Assembly (NCBI RefSeq): GCF_004359215.1
Contig: NW_027152195.1
Coordinates: 603,171 to 656,066, forward strand
DNA length: 52,896 nucleotides
Direction: 5' to 3'
Source of the DNA: Bremia lactucae
Lineage: Eukaryota; Oomycota; Peronosporomycetes; Peronosporales; Peronosporaceae
In this document: positions 20,600 through 31,308 of the stretch, piece after piece
How the letters are laid out: each line of letters opens with the position of its first letter
Position numbering within the stretch: position 1 is the stretch's first letter
Program-made: the position numbers and the translations under genes
Notes under the pieces: generated by a model
Database searches by the model: none
The model's input: the letters and a program-made list of their open reading frames with translations, nothing else
What the model was told of the DNA's origin: nothing

Positions 20600-22150
20600 G
20601 GCTGAGCGATTTGGTTTGTGCGGATTGCTCCAACGCTGTCCTTCATCTGCTGTACGGACTTGAGAAAACCCAGCGCGCCGCCATCCTGTTGCAGCCAGAT
20701 TGTCTCAAGCAACTCGAGTGCTTTCTGAGCATCTACGACAGCGATTCCTGCTCGTCCTCAGGCTGAGTCGGGAGGTGGTCCTCAATGATTTCATCCACGT
20801 CTGGAATGTATGATGTGATCCGCTCGGTAGGATAGTCTAGCAGGTTGCGGATGTTCATCACGATAGGATACCTGAAGCGTCTAATCTGATGTTCCATCTC
20901 CACCATGACTTCATTGTCAAGGCACTGCTCCTCTAGGACTGGTGCAGCATCAGCTGGTTCTGACCGGATGTTGCAATGCCGGTAACAGTTATGGATGGTC
21001 TCAATGCGGACATCGTTAGACCAAGTTGAGACTGACACCTAGATAGCATGAAAGATGTTTATCTTTGCCGGCTCAACGACACCATTGTCGAGATCCTGAA
21101 GGAGCATACGGGAGAAGCTGCGCCTAGTAGGCTTTGAGGTTGCGTAGGATACCCTGGTCGCACGGCTGAAGCTTCGACGTCATGTTGGGCGAAATATAGT
21201 AGATTGTCGTGTTGCGAATTGCGATTCGCTGCGACAGATCAGCAAGCAGGACGTGTGCACTGCAGTTGTCCAGGATCAGCAGCACCTTGCGGTTTGCCAT
21301 TCTCCCATCGAAGTCCCTCAGTCACTCCAAGATGATAATTTGTGTTATCTAGGCCTTCTTGTTGCTGCGATACTGATAGCCAAGGTTCTGGAGATTGACA
21401 TGGCGGGAGCAGCGAGAAGTGGCGTAGTGCCAATGATCCATAGGGGCCTCTGTCGGACCCATCACCATTGCAGTAGACAGTCACATTTATTCCTTGTTTG
21501 CTTTCACCCCTTCAGCTCCCTGTTGCAAGCGAAGTGTCAGCTTGAAACAGAAGAGTTGCATTAGCCACCAGATAACAAAATTTGGTGTCCTTCGCAGAGT
21601 GCTTACCTGCATCCGATAGAACAAGCCAGTCTCACCCATGTTGTAGATATTCTTCCATTTATACTAATTGAGGACCTCGCATAAGGGAGAAAGCGCATCC
21701 TCCTCATCAACCATGTCCATCGCGCCGCTCTCTCCGAACTGCGATAGGCGCGGATTCCATTCAGAGCTATATAGGATTCCAGCCATCCGTTGGAAAGCTG
21801 AAATAGTTCATGTCCTGGACAAAGAAGGTCCAAAATCCGCTCTGCATGTTCACGGGCAACGTCTCCGCTAAGACTGATACGATCCGAATGGGCATTAAAC
21901 CAAGCCAGCAGAGCTGATTCCATCAGTGAATACATTACTGCTGTCTTCTGAAAGTCGAAGATGGTCTGCCTTCTTCTTCGGCGTGCTGGAGACCGTCGCC
22001 TGGCTGACCCCCAGCTGATATTTGTCCTGAAGTCAATTGACAAGCTGTGCCTAGATCAGTGCGGGATTCTATGTGTAATGTTTGCAGAGAGCCACACGGA
22101 CATCGTCCGTCATTGTGGCGTGCTCCTCCCAGAGGCATTGTTGATGCGCT
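20600..22150 (-). pseudogene. pogo/CENP-B-like DDE transposase, inactive
   Basis: Minus-strand pieces in order: an N-terminal psq-type helix-turn-helix (M-T-D-D-V-R-V-A-L-C-K-H-Y, Y-Q-L-G-V-S-Q-A-T-V-S, about 22120-21970), and the CENP-B-type second helix-turn-helix (L-L-A-W-F-N-A-H, F-Q-L-S-N-G-W-L-E-S-Y, N-G-I-R-A-Y-R, in 22043-21603). The DDE catalytic region then has N-I-Y-N-M-G-E-T-G-L-F-Y-R-M-Q, where the first catalytic Asp is replaced by Gly, followed by L-L-I-L-D-N-C-S-A-H, and T-S-K-L-Q-P-C-D-Q-G-I-L-R-N-L-K near 21130. The C-terminal acidic tail is at 21038-20733. Stops and frameshifts divide the gene. It belongs to the Tc1/mariner-related pogo/Tigger group. Confidence 0.85.
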
Positions 22151-22237
22151 GCTGAGTTCTTCTTGGGGATTGTGGGAGAGGCCTTTCTTTTATAACCACA
22201 TCCCTCCAAAAAAGCGAAATAATTAATTTATCTGTGG

Positions 22238-22327
22238 GATACTACACCTGTCTAAAATTCTAAACTTTTTAAATTTATCAGGAAAGGGCGTCCCAACATT
22301 ATTAATTTAGACAGGTTATACTGTAGT
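22238..22327. repeat. Short inverted-repeat element, possible pogo end or MITE
   Basis: ACCTGTCTAAA (about 22246-22256) is repeated inverted in ATTTAGACAGGT (about 22305-22316). The right end continues TTATACTG-TA, which in reverse reads TA-CAGTATAACCTGTC, shaped like a pogo-family terminal repeat next to a TA target. It lies just upstream of the pogo transposase remnant. The matching far end was not found. Confidence 0.5.
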
Positions 22328-22329
22328 CG

Positions 22330-23148
22330 TTATTCAAAAATAGTCACAAATCTGAGTATTGTTATTTAATATTTCTCAATTGAAACGTATGATGTTAGCA
22401 TACTCGCCGCTATCGACGTGTACACGCCCGTCGAAAGGTCGGTGAAAATATACTCGTCTTGTTCCACGAGACGGAAGAGTCATGCCGGTAACCTCCCAGA
22501 TGGGAAGGCTTTTTATAAATCTTATACACGATTTGCGTTCGACAAGTCTCATTTTAAATAGCTGAGCTTCTAACGCGATAGTGTCATAAAAATCATTTTC
22601 CAAGTCTGAGCATCTTCACAAAAAGATGCATGATACTAGCTAGACTCATTCACGGTCTCAATTGCCAACCCTACTAAAGCATGGGCTATTTGCGCACGTA
22701 CAAGCACTAAATAGCTCATGGCGTAAGTAATCAAGCGTTTGCGGGCCAAGACTTTTAAGGGGACTAAATAATCATGACGGGGCATATATTAAAGCCCACT
22801 CGCGCCCACCTATTATTTGCTGCCTGATTACTATTGCTCAAAGAGCGCATCCGCAGCGACAGGACCTTCCATGAAGAATTAAGCAACTTGGAACGAAAAA
22901 TCGAGGAAATAAGAGCCTACAGAATTCATAGTATCATTCTCCTGATCGAATAAAGAATCCGTACCATATGAAGTGCCGAAAACCATATTTTTTATGGCTG
23001 TGCCAAATCGAAATTGTGCACTGCAATTTGCCAGAGTAGCAACCATGCAACGGAATATAAAATTGTAATGGGGCATACTTCGGTTGAAGTGTACAATTCA
23101 CAACACACCTTTTGCTATTAAGAACTTAGATAATAAATAAAGGGGAAT
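22330..23148. other. Region without a recognised gene
   Basis: It contains two minus-strand open frames (22603-22376, 75 aa; 23076-22879, 65 aa) with no motif I recognise. No LTR or rRNA sequence is apparent. Confidence 0.4.
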
Positions 23149-23342
23149 GTTATTTCCACCCCACCATTTCGTTATTTCCACCCCATGCAAAAAAATACCG
23201 TCGCTGCCAACTTGATTCCGATTAGCCAATCAGAAGCATTATGTATAACGCTTCGCATATTTATTTATATGGGCGGAAAAAGACAAATAAGGGGTGGAAA
23301 AAATAATGACGGGTGGAAAAAATAATGACGGGTGGAAATAAC
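23149..23342. repeat. Small inverted-repeat element (MITE-like)
   Basis: The left end carries GTTATTTCCACCCC at 23149-23162 and again at 23171-23184. The right end carries GGGGTGGAA...ATAATGAC twice and ends GGGTGGAAATAAC at 23342, the reverse complement of the left end. The length of 194 bp, doubled subterminal repeats and absence of coding fit a non-autonomous DNA transposon. No clear target duplication is visible. Confidence 0.7.
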
Positions 23343-23670
23343 AAATGCTGGGGTGGAATGGCAAGTTGATGAAGTGGATAAAAAATACTTATTTAAGAGC
23401 CAGATATTCGGCGTTAAGGGCACCTGCGTGCATTGTGACCCTTATTCCTGCAAATACTGCAAAGTCTTCAACGAATTGCTGCTTATACAATCTCAAATTC
23501 AGATGGATAAAAGGACTTATTTAAAAGAGCCAGAGATTGAGCGATGGGGCACCTGCGTGCATTTTGACCTGATTGTATGCAAAGTTTCGAGCAATCCGCT
23601 ACTTGAACAAACTCAAATTCAGATGGATCTCGTTGCCTTGATGATTGATGCACATTATTATTTTTTGTGA
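23332..23670 (+). other. Open frame made of a degenerate tandem duplication, Cys-containing
   Basis: A 112-codon ORF in which two ~40-residue units are homologous: Y-L-F-K-S-Q-I..., G-T-C-V-H-C-D and I-Q-S-Q-I-Q-M-D (first), and Y-L-K-E-P-E-I..., G-T-C-V-H-F-D and L-E-Q-T-Q-I-Q-M-D (second). At DNA level the units are about 23378-23508 and 23510-23630. Both retain GGCACCTGCGTGCATT and CTCAAATTCAGATGGAT. No known domain is recognised; it may be part of a transposable element rather than a gene. Confidence 0.45.
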
Positions 23671-24555
23671 CGGTCTAGATCCAGTTGAGCGACCACGAGT
23701 ACGCTAAGGGACAGAATTCTTGGAGCCATATCATCCAGACTGCAATTTATCGTAGCTGTTCCCATAATGGTTTCTTGATGGCGATACTCCACCATGTTGT
23801 AACGTTCTTTGACAGCCTCTAATATGGTGGCAACATTTTGTCTACCCACTTCAGGCATGGCTGCAGGCGCAGCTGCATCCAAGCGCCATTAATGGTGGAA
23901 ACTCTTAACAGTGAGAGGGCGGCCACTTCTTAGAAAAGCAGATTATTTGATGCTGACAGGGTATTCCATTCTTGAATTACACGCAACTGAACAGGTTATG
24001 GTGGCATTGGTAGGATCTTCAGATAACTCATAGCTCAAAGCATTTTCCTAGTGCGTATATTGAAATGCGGCGCACTACAGCAAAGAAAGGGATTTTCTGT
24101 GTTTGTGCATGACTTGCATTCGCTCCTACGACAGCTAAACACCAAGATTTTCAATCTGGGCTTAAGCAGCATGAGCTACGCGAGTTTGTACATCACCCAA
24201 GTTTTTTCCGGAACACTTATGTAGCTCTTTAACATATGATGAAGCCCTTCAGCTCTCGATGATGTGACGTGGCCAAAATGCATGCAATTCCTGGTGTATG
24301 CGTAAATAAATTAATTTTTATGTGTCAGACAGGTGGTATCCGGATAGGCCAGCATGTTAGGCAGTGCAGTATATGTTGAGTGCATGCTTATCATGAGATT
24401 GATTTACACTTCCTCTGATTTCGAATAGATTACATCTGTCCGACTCTTCACGAATTTATTCCAGTCATCCCCAGGTCCAAAAAACTTACGACAATTTGCT
24501 AGAGCGTTTTTTTAAATATGTTAAACGCATAGAAGATGGGTTGAGGTGGGAAATG
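23660..24555 (-). pseudogene. Degenerate sequence downstream of the MULE transposase
   Basis: The minus strand has short open pieces (for example 23882-23658) and many stops. From its position directly 3' of the MULE-type catalytic segment it may be the decayed C-terminal part, but I could not recognise a SWIM zinc finger. Low support. Confidence 0.35.
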
Positions 24556-24746
24556 TTATTTCAGGGCATTCTTTAGGGCAAATTCTCGGTCTGTTGTGAT
24601 TGTCTGTGGCAGTTGATCGAGAGCCCAAAGGTAGTCCGCTTCACGTTCATGCCTGATGAAAGCAATAGCAATTGGGAGGAAGTGTTGAAGCTTGTGACAC
24701 CAGTGATATGGAGGATCCGGCATTATGAATCGATCACAGATATCCT

Positions 24747-24800
24747 TACGCTTTGGTGGTGGACTGCACCTATCTAGGTGCAGTCCGCCACCAAAGCGTA
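24747..24800. repeat. 26-bp inverted repeat with 2-nt loop
   Basis: Arms 24747-24772 and 24775-24800 pair with a single mismatch around a TC loop. It lies inside the MULE ORF and inserts sequence not expected in the domain. Confidence 0.93.
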
Positions 24801-24844
24801 TGGATGTCTGTAAAGGAGTTCCACAGATTTTTGGCTGGCATAGA

Positions 24845-24885
24845 ATAGGTGTGAAAAGATGATGATAATCATCTTTCACACCTAT
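24845..24885. repeat. 18-bp inverted repeat with 4-nt loop
   Basis: The left arm 24845-24863 and right arm 24868-24885 pair with one bulged A around GATA. It is only 45 bp from the previous hairpin, in the same transposase remnant. Confidence 0.9.
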
Positions 24886-25460
24886 AAACCCACTCTGCAT
24901 GATGCAGAATGTCAAATAGAGCGTCCAGTGGTGTACGATTGCGAAGCTCTTCTGCTCGCACCGCTGGCGCTCGTTGTAGATTGTCCTTCCTATTGCTTTT
25001 GTGCTGGGATCTATTTGGCGTAGGGTTGTGACAATTTCTTTCGGCGCAATCCCAGCCTTAAGAAGTTTTTGTACTAACAAATTTTGCTCTGATTGAAAGC
25101 GTCAGGCAGTCGGATGACTACTTATGTTGTCTGAAGGTTCATGATTATGTTCCCTATGAAAAGTTCGCAGTTGCAAGCTGTTATCGCTTGGTAGACGCCC
25201 TGATAGACGAAACGGGCAATTAGTCAATCGGCTCGCAGAGTTTCGCGGCAACTCAAGTCATGTTGCTGCCCTTTGCAGGTAGGTACCACGTCGATCGCAT
25301 TACAAAATAATCTTCTTTTTGTCGGAATTTAGGGTAGACACAGCATATCCTTCTGCATGAGCGAATTCGCGAGCTGCATCCGTCAGGGCCATTGTGCTGG
25401 GAAAGGATGCATTGGGTGGTGTGGTGGAAGCATTGTAGAACAGCCTGACAAGGAAGAAAG

Positions 25461-26326
25461 TAGAAATTGAGTGTGATATAGAGAATGTATTGTGATTGAT
25501 AATAATTCGTAGGACCCGCTTGTTTACAAGTCAAAAAGAAGGATATGGAGAGTAGATCAACTTGACCCAGCCCGATTCAAAACGATGTTTTTTTATCGTG
25601 AAAAAAAATATGCGGAGCGCAATAAGTAAGGCTTCTGATTGGCTAAAACAATCCCATTTTTATGTAGGTGATACGAAATACGAGTAGTAGCCACCAGATA
25701 GAGATCTGGTGGAATTAAGGTAAGGTTCCACATTTTAAATTTTAATTAAAGTTTAGTTTTTCGTATAATCTTAATGAATTAAGTCCGATTCGCCAATCTA
25801 CGCCTGAGTCTTTATAAGTCCGAGCGTCTGCTGACATAGATCCATTTCTCAAACTTTTAGGGGTGAAACGCGTAGCGTTTGATAACCTTACAAATTTGTT
25901 TGGGCTGGATCGTAGAGATCACATCCTTTTCAGGGCCCAAAGGTTCTTGTTGCAAGGCTTAAAGCCTTTCTGCAACATGAATCTTTCTATATCGGACCAC
26001 TTAGCAGCATTTATGCAACTCGGTAAATTCCTGTACCTGATCAGGAGCCTAAGGCTTGCCCTCTTGTTGTCAGTGTTGAGACATATGAGGACAAGAGAGA
26101 GAAAATCTCCTTGTTTGGATCGAAACATATGGAAATGGCCATACCCCTGCCATGATCCTAACAGAACAACAAAAGTGGTGATGACAACTTCTTAGCTCGG
26201 TGGTGAAGCCTGTGAGTGAGCATCACATGTAGCACGTACACAGACGACGCATTTCCCACGCTGGATTCGCACCTATTCGCAATGAAAGTTGCCCCACACA
26301 AGTGAAGTAATTAGACCCACCACTTG
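25461..26326. other. Region without a recognised gene
   Basis: It contains open frames on both strands at 25863-26195 (plus, 110 aa) and 26128-25919 (minus, 69 aa). Neither has a motif I recognise. The segment near 25950-25985 forms an imperfect hairpin (GTTGCAAGGCTT / AGCCTTTCTGCAAC). Confidence 0.4.
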
Positions 26327-26808
26327 TGTAACGGGGCACCTTTCAATAGTACTGATCAGTACTAGTTAACCTTACACTGATTACAATGTAGGTGAGATGC
26401 CTCGAAATTACACGTACACAAAGTTACAGAGGAAGGTTTCTATGGATCTTAGGGTCTTTAGCTTACAGGTCTAGACTAAGGCTTATCAATAGAGAATAGT
26501 AAAGCTGTATTAATGTATTTAGTTTCCTAAGTAACGATCATCTATCTACTTCTGAACGTATTATATTAATATTTAACTAAGGATGTCGCGTCCTTGCGAT
26601 CCACACTATCCTTGTCTTATAATGATTGACTGGACTGATTTAGACTTAAATCAACCGATCAATAGACCTAATGTTTTATTGTATCAATTACCAAATTTGG
26701 TAATATGAGTACTATTTAAGTTAAAATTAATGAAGATATAATTTCGTATTTCTTTGTTTATTTCCTCTTATAGGAAATAATACCTATGAAACGAGACACC
26801 CCATTTCA
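26327..26808 (-). repeat. 3' LTR of Gypsy B copy B3
   Basis: It begins TGTAACGGGG at 26327 and ends CCCCATTTCA at 26808 (reverse complement of the family orientation). It shares blocks with the solo LTR. Directly beyond it TCACCCCACCTTAACTAAC is the complement of a purine-rich tract, matching the tract before the LTR at 35049. No target duplication was assessed because the other end is missing. Confidence 0.8.
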
Positions 26809-26952
26809 TCACCCCACCTTAACTAACAGTCACTATTGCGACTGATGTAGGGTGACCGGAAATACTATTATGTCTTTCCGTGTAATTTTGCATTATTGAT
26901 TTTAATCAAAATACCGTTATTATTTGCCTTATTGATTTTGACCGAGATCAAC

Positions 26953-28618
26953 ATGGCGACAAACAAGTCTGTGCGCGTGGCCCGTGAGGCCGCAAAGCTG
27001 GCAGCTGCACGGATTAGTGCAGCTGTTAGTATTGCAAATGTTTAAGTAGACGCTAATGCGTCGACTGTGTGGAATACGTAACCTCCTACCCCAATTGAAG
27101 GTGACTGAGATATGTCATCTGATAATATAATTGCAGGTGACGGTGACAAGTCACCTGCTACACCAATTGTAGGTGACTGGACCAAGTCACCGGCACCGCC
27201 CGACTCAGTGGCTACTGTAAATGCCGCCGGATCACCTAAGGACGAGTCCGTTAAACCTTTGGTTTCTAATGTGACAACCTAAGAGGTGATGACGAGTTTG
27301 GTGGGGAGTCATCGGATGGTGACTTCGTGGGCGATGATCACTCTGGTGACTAAGTATACGTCACTAGAAACTAAGTGATCTGTAGGGAAGAGTGTTACTG
27401 GTGGTGCTAGTTTGCATACGCCAGGAAAGGAGTGATTCTAGGGATTGCTTCAAGGGCCAAGTTAACGTTAACATGCGCCATCAAGAGAGGAATCGCAAAA
27501 CGTTGCGGCTCGCTCCTGAAAATAGACATAGTTTCCCCTCGAAGAATAACCTAATTCGTTGGTCTGGTATGACAACGATCGATATCACATTCCGTTATTT
27601 GACTCAGCCAGGCTTCACTGGTGAGAATGAGACGGAATTCTTTATCGGCATCGGTAGTACTCTTCTATGCGGGGGAAGGATGCAAACCTTTGCTCCAAGC
27701 TTGGACAGCCTTTGTGCTCAATATGCAAAACATAGGCCTGACAAGCTAAATGCTCTCCGTGAACGGTTCGAGAAACGGACCGTAGTCGGTGCACACTATA
27801 AGCTACAACGTTTGTCTAGACAGGCAGGAATTCCTTGCCTTTCGTGGGGGGACTCATGTCAATGCTGTTTTAAAGGGGCAGGTCATGCCTCTAAAGAAGC
27901 ATGTACCCCAAAGCTTGAGGTAGAGAGCAAAGAAATATTCCCTTAAAGATTCTCATTTGAGGACGCTCATCTAACAAGATGCATCAAGGGATTGAGAACC
28001 TTCAATACTATTACGAGCGCGGGAAACGTTCGTTCTTGATGGACTCTCTGTCGAGGCGGATGTTCTCATCGTACTGCAAGACGAGACCCGTCCAACATCA
28101 GTTGGGAACGAGGTTCCTAACTATCATGCGAGGGTGGATACCCTCGCCAACGAACGAGATGACTCGTTCGAACCCCCTTTACCTCACGGCGGTTCAAGAA
28201 GCTTTCAACATGAAAATGCTTCTCATCACTCGAATTTGTCAACGGATGTGGAGGGGGGGGAATCGGGATCGACTCATTTGACGAGCCCGAATCAACATCG
28301 TGATTGGACCACTCCTCTTATTATCTAAAGGAGGATCTTGATCACGAGCGAGCCCATCGCAGCGAGTTAGCGGTGACTGTCGACAATGTGTTTCGTGACC
28401 ATATGAAAAATTGTGCGCAGGTTGCGACTGAACAAATGGCGAACAAGAGGACATGTCAGTCCCTTCAAAACGAGCTGGTGACAGCTCGTCAGAAGATCTC
28501 TTCCTTGAAGGAAAGAGTGGATCGTCTGGTTCAAGAGAATCAGACTATGTTCCGAGACAACAAGGCTTTGGCTCGAAACCATCAGGCTTTGGCGATGCCC
28601 TCGACCGTTCCGGTGTAA
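26953..28618 (+). pseudogene. Gypsy B antisense ORF, most complete copy
   Basis: It starts 144 bp from the 3' LTR and runs opposite to pol. Translated in order: a basic/Ala-rich N-terminus (M-A-T-N-K-S-V-R-V-A-R-E-A-A-K-L-A-A-A-R), an acidic Gly/Asp/Ser stretch (G-D-D-E-F-G-G-E-S-S-D-G-D), a central segment (L-N-A-L-R-E-R-F-E-K-R, H-Y-K-L-Q-R-L-S-R-Q-A-G-I), a Cys cluster (P-C-L-S-W-G-D-S-C-Q-C-C), and a C-terminal coiled coil (A-R-Q-K-I-S-S-L-K-E-R-V-D-R-L-V-Q-E-N-Q) ending at TAA 28618. Stops (for example near 27043) and frameshifts interrupt it in this copy. The 3' third is antisense to the pol chromodomain and its linker. Not a known gag; function unknown. A regulatory, DNA- or RNA-binding role is inference from the acidic, Cys-rich and coiled-coil make-up. 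Confidence 0.7.
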
Positions 28619-29190
28619 CCCGGAATTGGAAGAAGCCTCGTACCCATAGATACCCAACATAAAACGTAGGATGCGCGCACGCATACCACGAGGCAGCGAT
28701 GTAGAACACAAAACGGCCCAATATACCTGGGCAGTAATTTATCACTGCCTTCATCACGACATGTTTCAGAAGGTCAACCGTAGACAGTACGACTGGGTTA
28801 TTAGAATTAATTGATGGTATGTTGTCTTCCGTTTCTGTTGGTCCACCGCATCAGCGATGGACTCCTGTACAAGACGGACCCATGCTTCTCAAGCCAAAAA
28901 AAATTACCTGCTATCTCTTTTTTTGTTTTCAGTGCGACCGGCTCGCACTGCGGTATTTAAATCTATTCGTTATTAAGAGTATTATCGTTCTCATTAATAA
29001 TTTTCTTTTTGATGTTAAGTCTTTCAGCATCGTTATTAAAGTCAGTAATAACATTATTGTTATTACTGAGTTTGTCCACCTCAATGTAAATTAAATCAAC
29101 ATTAGTATCTTTCGCATTGACCTTAGTGCTAATGCGTGATGAGCAAGAGCTAAACTTTTTTTTTGCTCGAGCGAGTCCTTGTATTCCCTA
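28100..29190 (-). pseudogene. Gypsy B3 integrase C-terminus and chromodomain
   Basis: Minus-strand reading gives an Asn/Asp-rich linker (about 29100-28990), V-V-L-S-T-V-D-L-L-K-H-V-type sequence, the GPY/F motif K-L-L-P-R-Y-I-G-P-F (about 28747-28718), M-R-A-H-P-T-F-Y-V-G, and a chromodomain piece L-V-R-W-R-G-Y-P-P-S-H-D-S (about 28165-28125). There is a stop where Trp is expected, then E-P-R-S-Q-L-M-L-D. Unlike copies B2 and B4, the codon after P-R-S is CAA (28104-28102), not a stop. Frameshifts are present. It overlaps the antisense ORF. Confidence 0.8.
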
Positions 29191-30621
29191 GATAGTTCCA
29201 TGCGAGTTGCCTATGGATTAAGGCACTCGACATTAGATCGAGCTCAAACCGGGCTCGAAGTACTGTGTCAGTGAAGCAGTGGCCACTGCCACGTGAAGAA
29301 GTACTTGCGATCGATAAATTCTTTACCGGTCGCGTAAAAGCGGGCCATGAAAGGAGGTCAACCTCCCCACATAGCTCTCCAACCTTCTGTGTGCCGAAGG
29401 CGACAGGAGGGTGGCGGATAGTGCACGCATTTAATAAACTGAATGCTGCAACGGTACCGGCTCAAACGCCGATACCTAGAAAAGACGTAATCATAGATGG
29501 TATGTCTAAGAGTACCATCTTTCCGTCTATGGATCTGATGGATGAATTTTATCAGATCCTTATGCGTGAACAAGACATCCCGTACACAGCAGTGAGCACT
29601 CCCAGTGGGATGCTTTGGAAAAAGCTATTAATGCCACAGGAGCTTAGTAACGCTCCTGCAACTTTCAACAGATGCGTAACGAATCCGTTGAGTCCGGTGC
29701 AAAAATTCGCACCGAGTTATTTTGACGATTTTTTCGTCCATAGTCAGACAATTGACAGAAAGGCGGACGTGGAAGCTCATAAAACTCACGTTCGTCAGGT
29801 TCTTACACTTATGCGAATGCATAGGTTGTACGCAAATCTCAAGAAGTGTATATTCGCTGCAAGCGAAATACCACTTCTTAGATGCATCGTCGGTAAACAC
29901 GACGTGCGCCCTGATCCCGAAAAGATCAAAGCAACTACCGACTGGCCAGTCGATGTCAAGGGACTTAGAAAGTTCCTTGGATTAGCGGCGTACTTGCACA
30001 AGTACTCCTGCAATTATGCCGAGATGACAGTTCATCTCTCTCGTCTCTTGAAAAAAAGACGAGAAGTGGTTATGGAAAGCTGATTGTCAGCGTTACTTTG
30101 ATGATATCAAGCAAAGCTTGATGCAATCGCCCATCTTGGCGATTGCGGATCAAGACAGACCATTTCATGTGGTCTGTGACGCCAGCAATTTCGCAATCTG
30201 CTGTGCGTTAATGCAATACGACACAGATGGCGCGGAGCGCGTCGTCTGTTACCAATCTCGTCAGCTGCAACCAGCTGAATGCAATTACCCAGAGCATGAC
30301 AAGGAACTCCTTGCCATGGAATATCACTGGCTAAGTTTAGGGTATATCTCCTCGGAGATAGACTGTTCATCGTATATACGGACCATGCGTCATTACGCAC
30401 GACCGTAAATAGCCCACACCTCTAGCAAAGAATGGCGAGGTGGGTATCCTTCATCGCGGAGTAAAATCTCTCCGGAAAATATAAACCAGGAAGACTTAAC
30501 CTCGTCGCTGATGATGCGTTGTCACGCCGACCGATTCGAGAGGCTGCGCATTCCAACAGTAATAATAATATTACTGTTGCAACACTCATTTCAAGTGTCT
30601 CGTCATCAATCTTGTTTGATG
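29191..30621 (+). pseudogene. Gypsy B reverse transcriptase and RNase H fragment (plus)
   Basis: It starts abruptly in the RT linker (V-P-C-E-L-P) after the fusion point. The frame 29265-30083 is open for 272 codons: K-Q-W-P-L-P-R-E-E-V, A-T-G-G-W-R-I-V-H, G-M-S-K-S-T-I-F, the active site P-S-Y-F-D-D-F-F-V-H-S, K-K-C-I-F-A-A-S-E, and F-L-G-L-A-A-Y-L-H-K-Y-S. A frameshift near 30050 leads into RNase H (F-H-V-V-C-D-A-S-N-F-A-I, Q-S-R-Q-L-Q-P-A-E), which runs into the gap at 30622. It is close to B1 but not identical, e.g. GAAAGCTGA instead of GAACGCTGA at 30075. Confidence 0.88.
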
Positions 30622-31308
30622 NNNNNNNNNNNNNNNNNNNNNNNNNNNNNNNNNNNNNNNNNNNNNNNNNNNNNNNNNNNNNNNNNNNNNNNNNNNNNNN
30701 NNNNNNNNNNNNNNNNNNNNNAATGAAAACTGTATTAATATAGTTAAGTGTCTTGTTAATTTATCTTTGTAAATGTTGTCTTAACTATAAACTAATATTA
30801 AACATGTAAATGAATTCTTATTTATCTTATCTCGTAACTCTCTTTGATTACTTCTACAGCTGATTAGTCTGCGGAATAAATCGACATAATGGCCTATACC
30901 TATTTATGGATAAGAATTCAGGAAATTACTATTTAAAGTAATTTCCTCCAANNNNNNNNNNNNNNNNNNNNNNNNNNNNNNNNNNNNNNNNNNNNNNNNN
31001 NNNNNNNNNNNNNNNNNNNNNNNNNNNNNNNNNNNNNNNNNNNNNNNNNNNNNNNNNNNNNNNNNNNNNNNNNNNNNNNNNNNNNNNNNNNNNNNNNNNN
31101 NNNNNNNNNNNNNNNNNNNNNNNNNNNNNNNNNNNNNNNNNNNNNNNNNNNNNNNNNNNNNNNNNNNNNNNNNNNNNNNNNNNNNNNNNNNNNNNNNNNN
31201 NNNNNNNNNNNNNNNNNNNNNNNNNNNNNNNNNNNNNNNNNNNNNNNNNNNNNNNNNNNNNNNNNNNNNNNNNNNNNNNNNNNNNNNNNNNNNNNNNNNN
31301 NNNNNNNN
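30622..31308. other. Assembly gaps flanking an LTR fragment
   Basis: 30622-30721 is 100 N and 30952-31308 is 357 N. The sequence between (30722-30951) matches the interior of the Gypsy B LTR in minus orientation (GATTAGTCTGCGGAATAAAT, TACCTATTTATGGATAAGAA). Gap size and order are uncertain, so linkage of the flanking element pieces should not be trusted. Confidence 0.85.

Larger units (their letters stand above)
24556..25460 (-). pseudogene. MULE-type (Mutator-like) transposase remnant
   Basis: The minus-strand ORF 25080-24556 starts with a helix region typical of FAR1/MULE proteins (L-L-K-A-G-I-A-P-K-E-I, S-T-K-A-I-G-R-T-I-Y-N-E-R). It ends with the catalytic-domain signature F-I-R-H-E-R-E-A-D-Y-L-W-A-L-D-Q-L and P-Q-T-I-T-T-D-R-E-F-A-L-K-N-A, where the Asp of T-T-D-R is one of the DDE residues. 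The usual earlier D of the family is not visible, and the middle is distorted by two inverted duplications (24747-24800, 24845-24885). Upstream (25460-25090) further N-terminal pieces occur with stops. Confidence 0.7.
26327..29190 (-). mobile_element. Gypsy B copy, 3' end, minus orientation (copy B3)
   Basis: On the minus strand it runs from the integrase C-terminal half (29190), GPY/F motif and chromodomain (about 28100), through the region of the antisense ORF (which reads on the plus strand, 26953-28618), to the polypurine tract and 3' LTR (26808-26327). At 29190 the minus-strand integrase is fused to a plus-strand RT fragment, so its 5' half is missing. Confidence 0.85.

Noticed and set aside
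25863..26195. 110-codon plus-strand ORF as a gene
   Set aside because: No motif, no supporting context, and an open frame also on the opposite strand.
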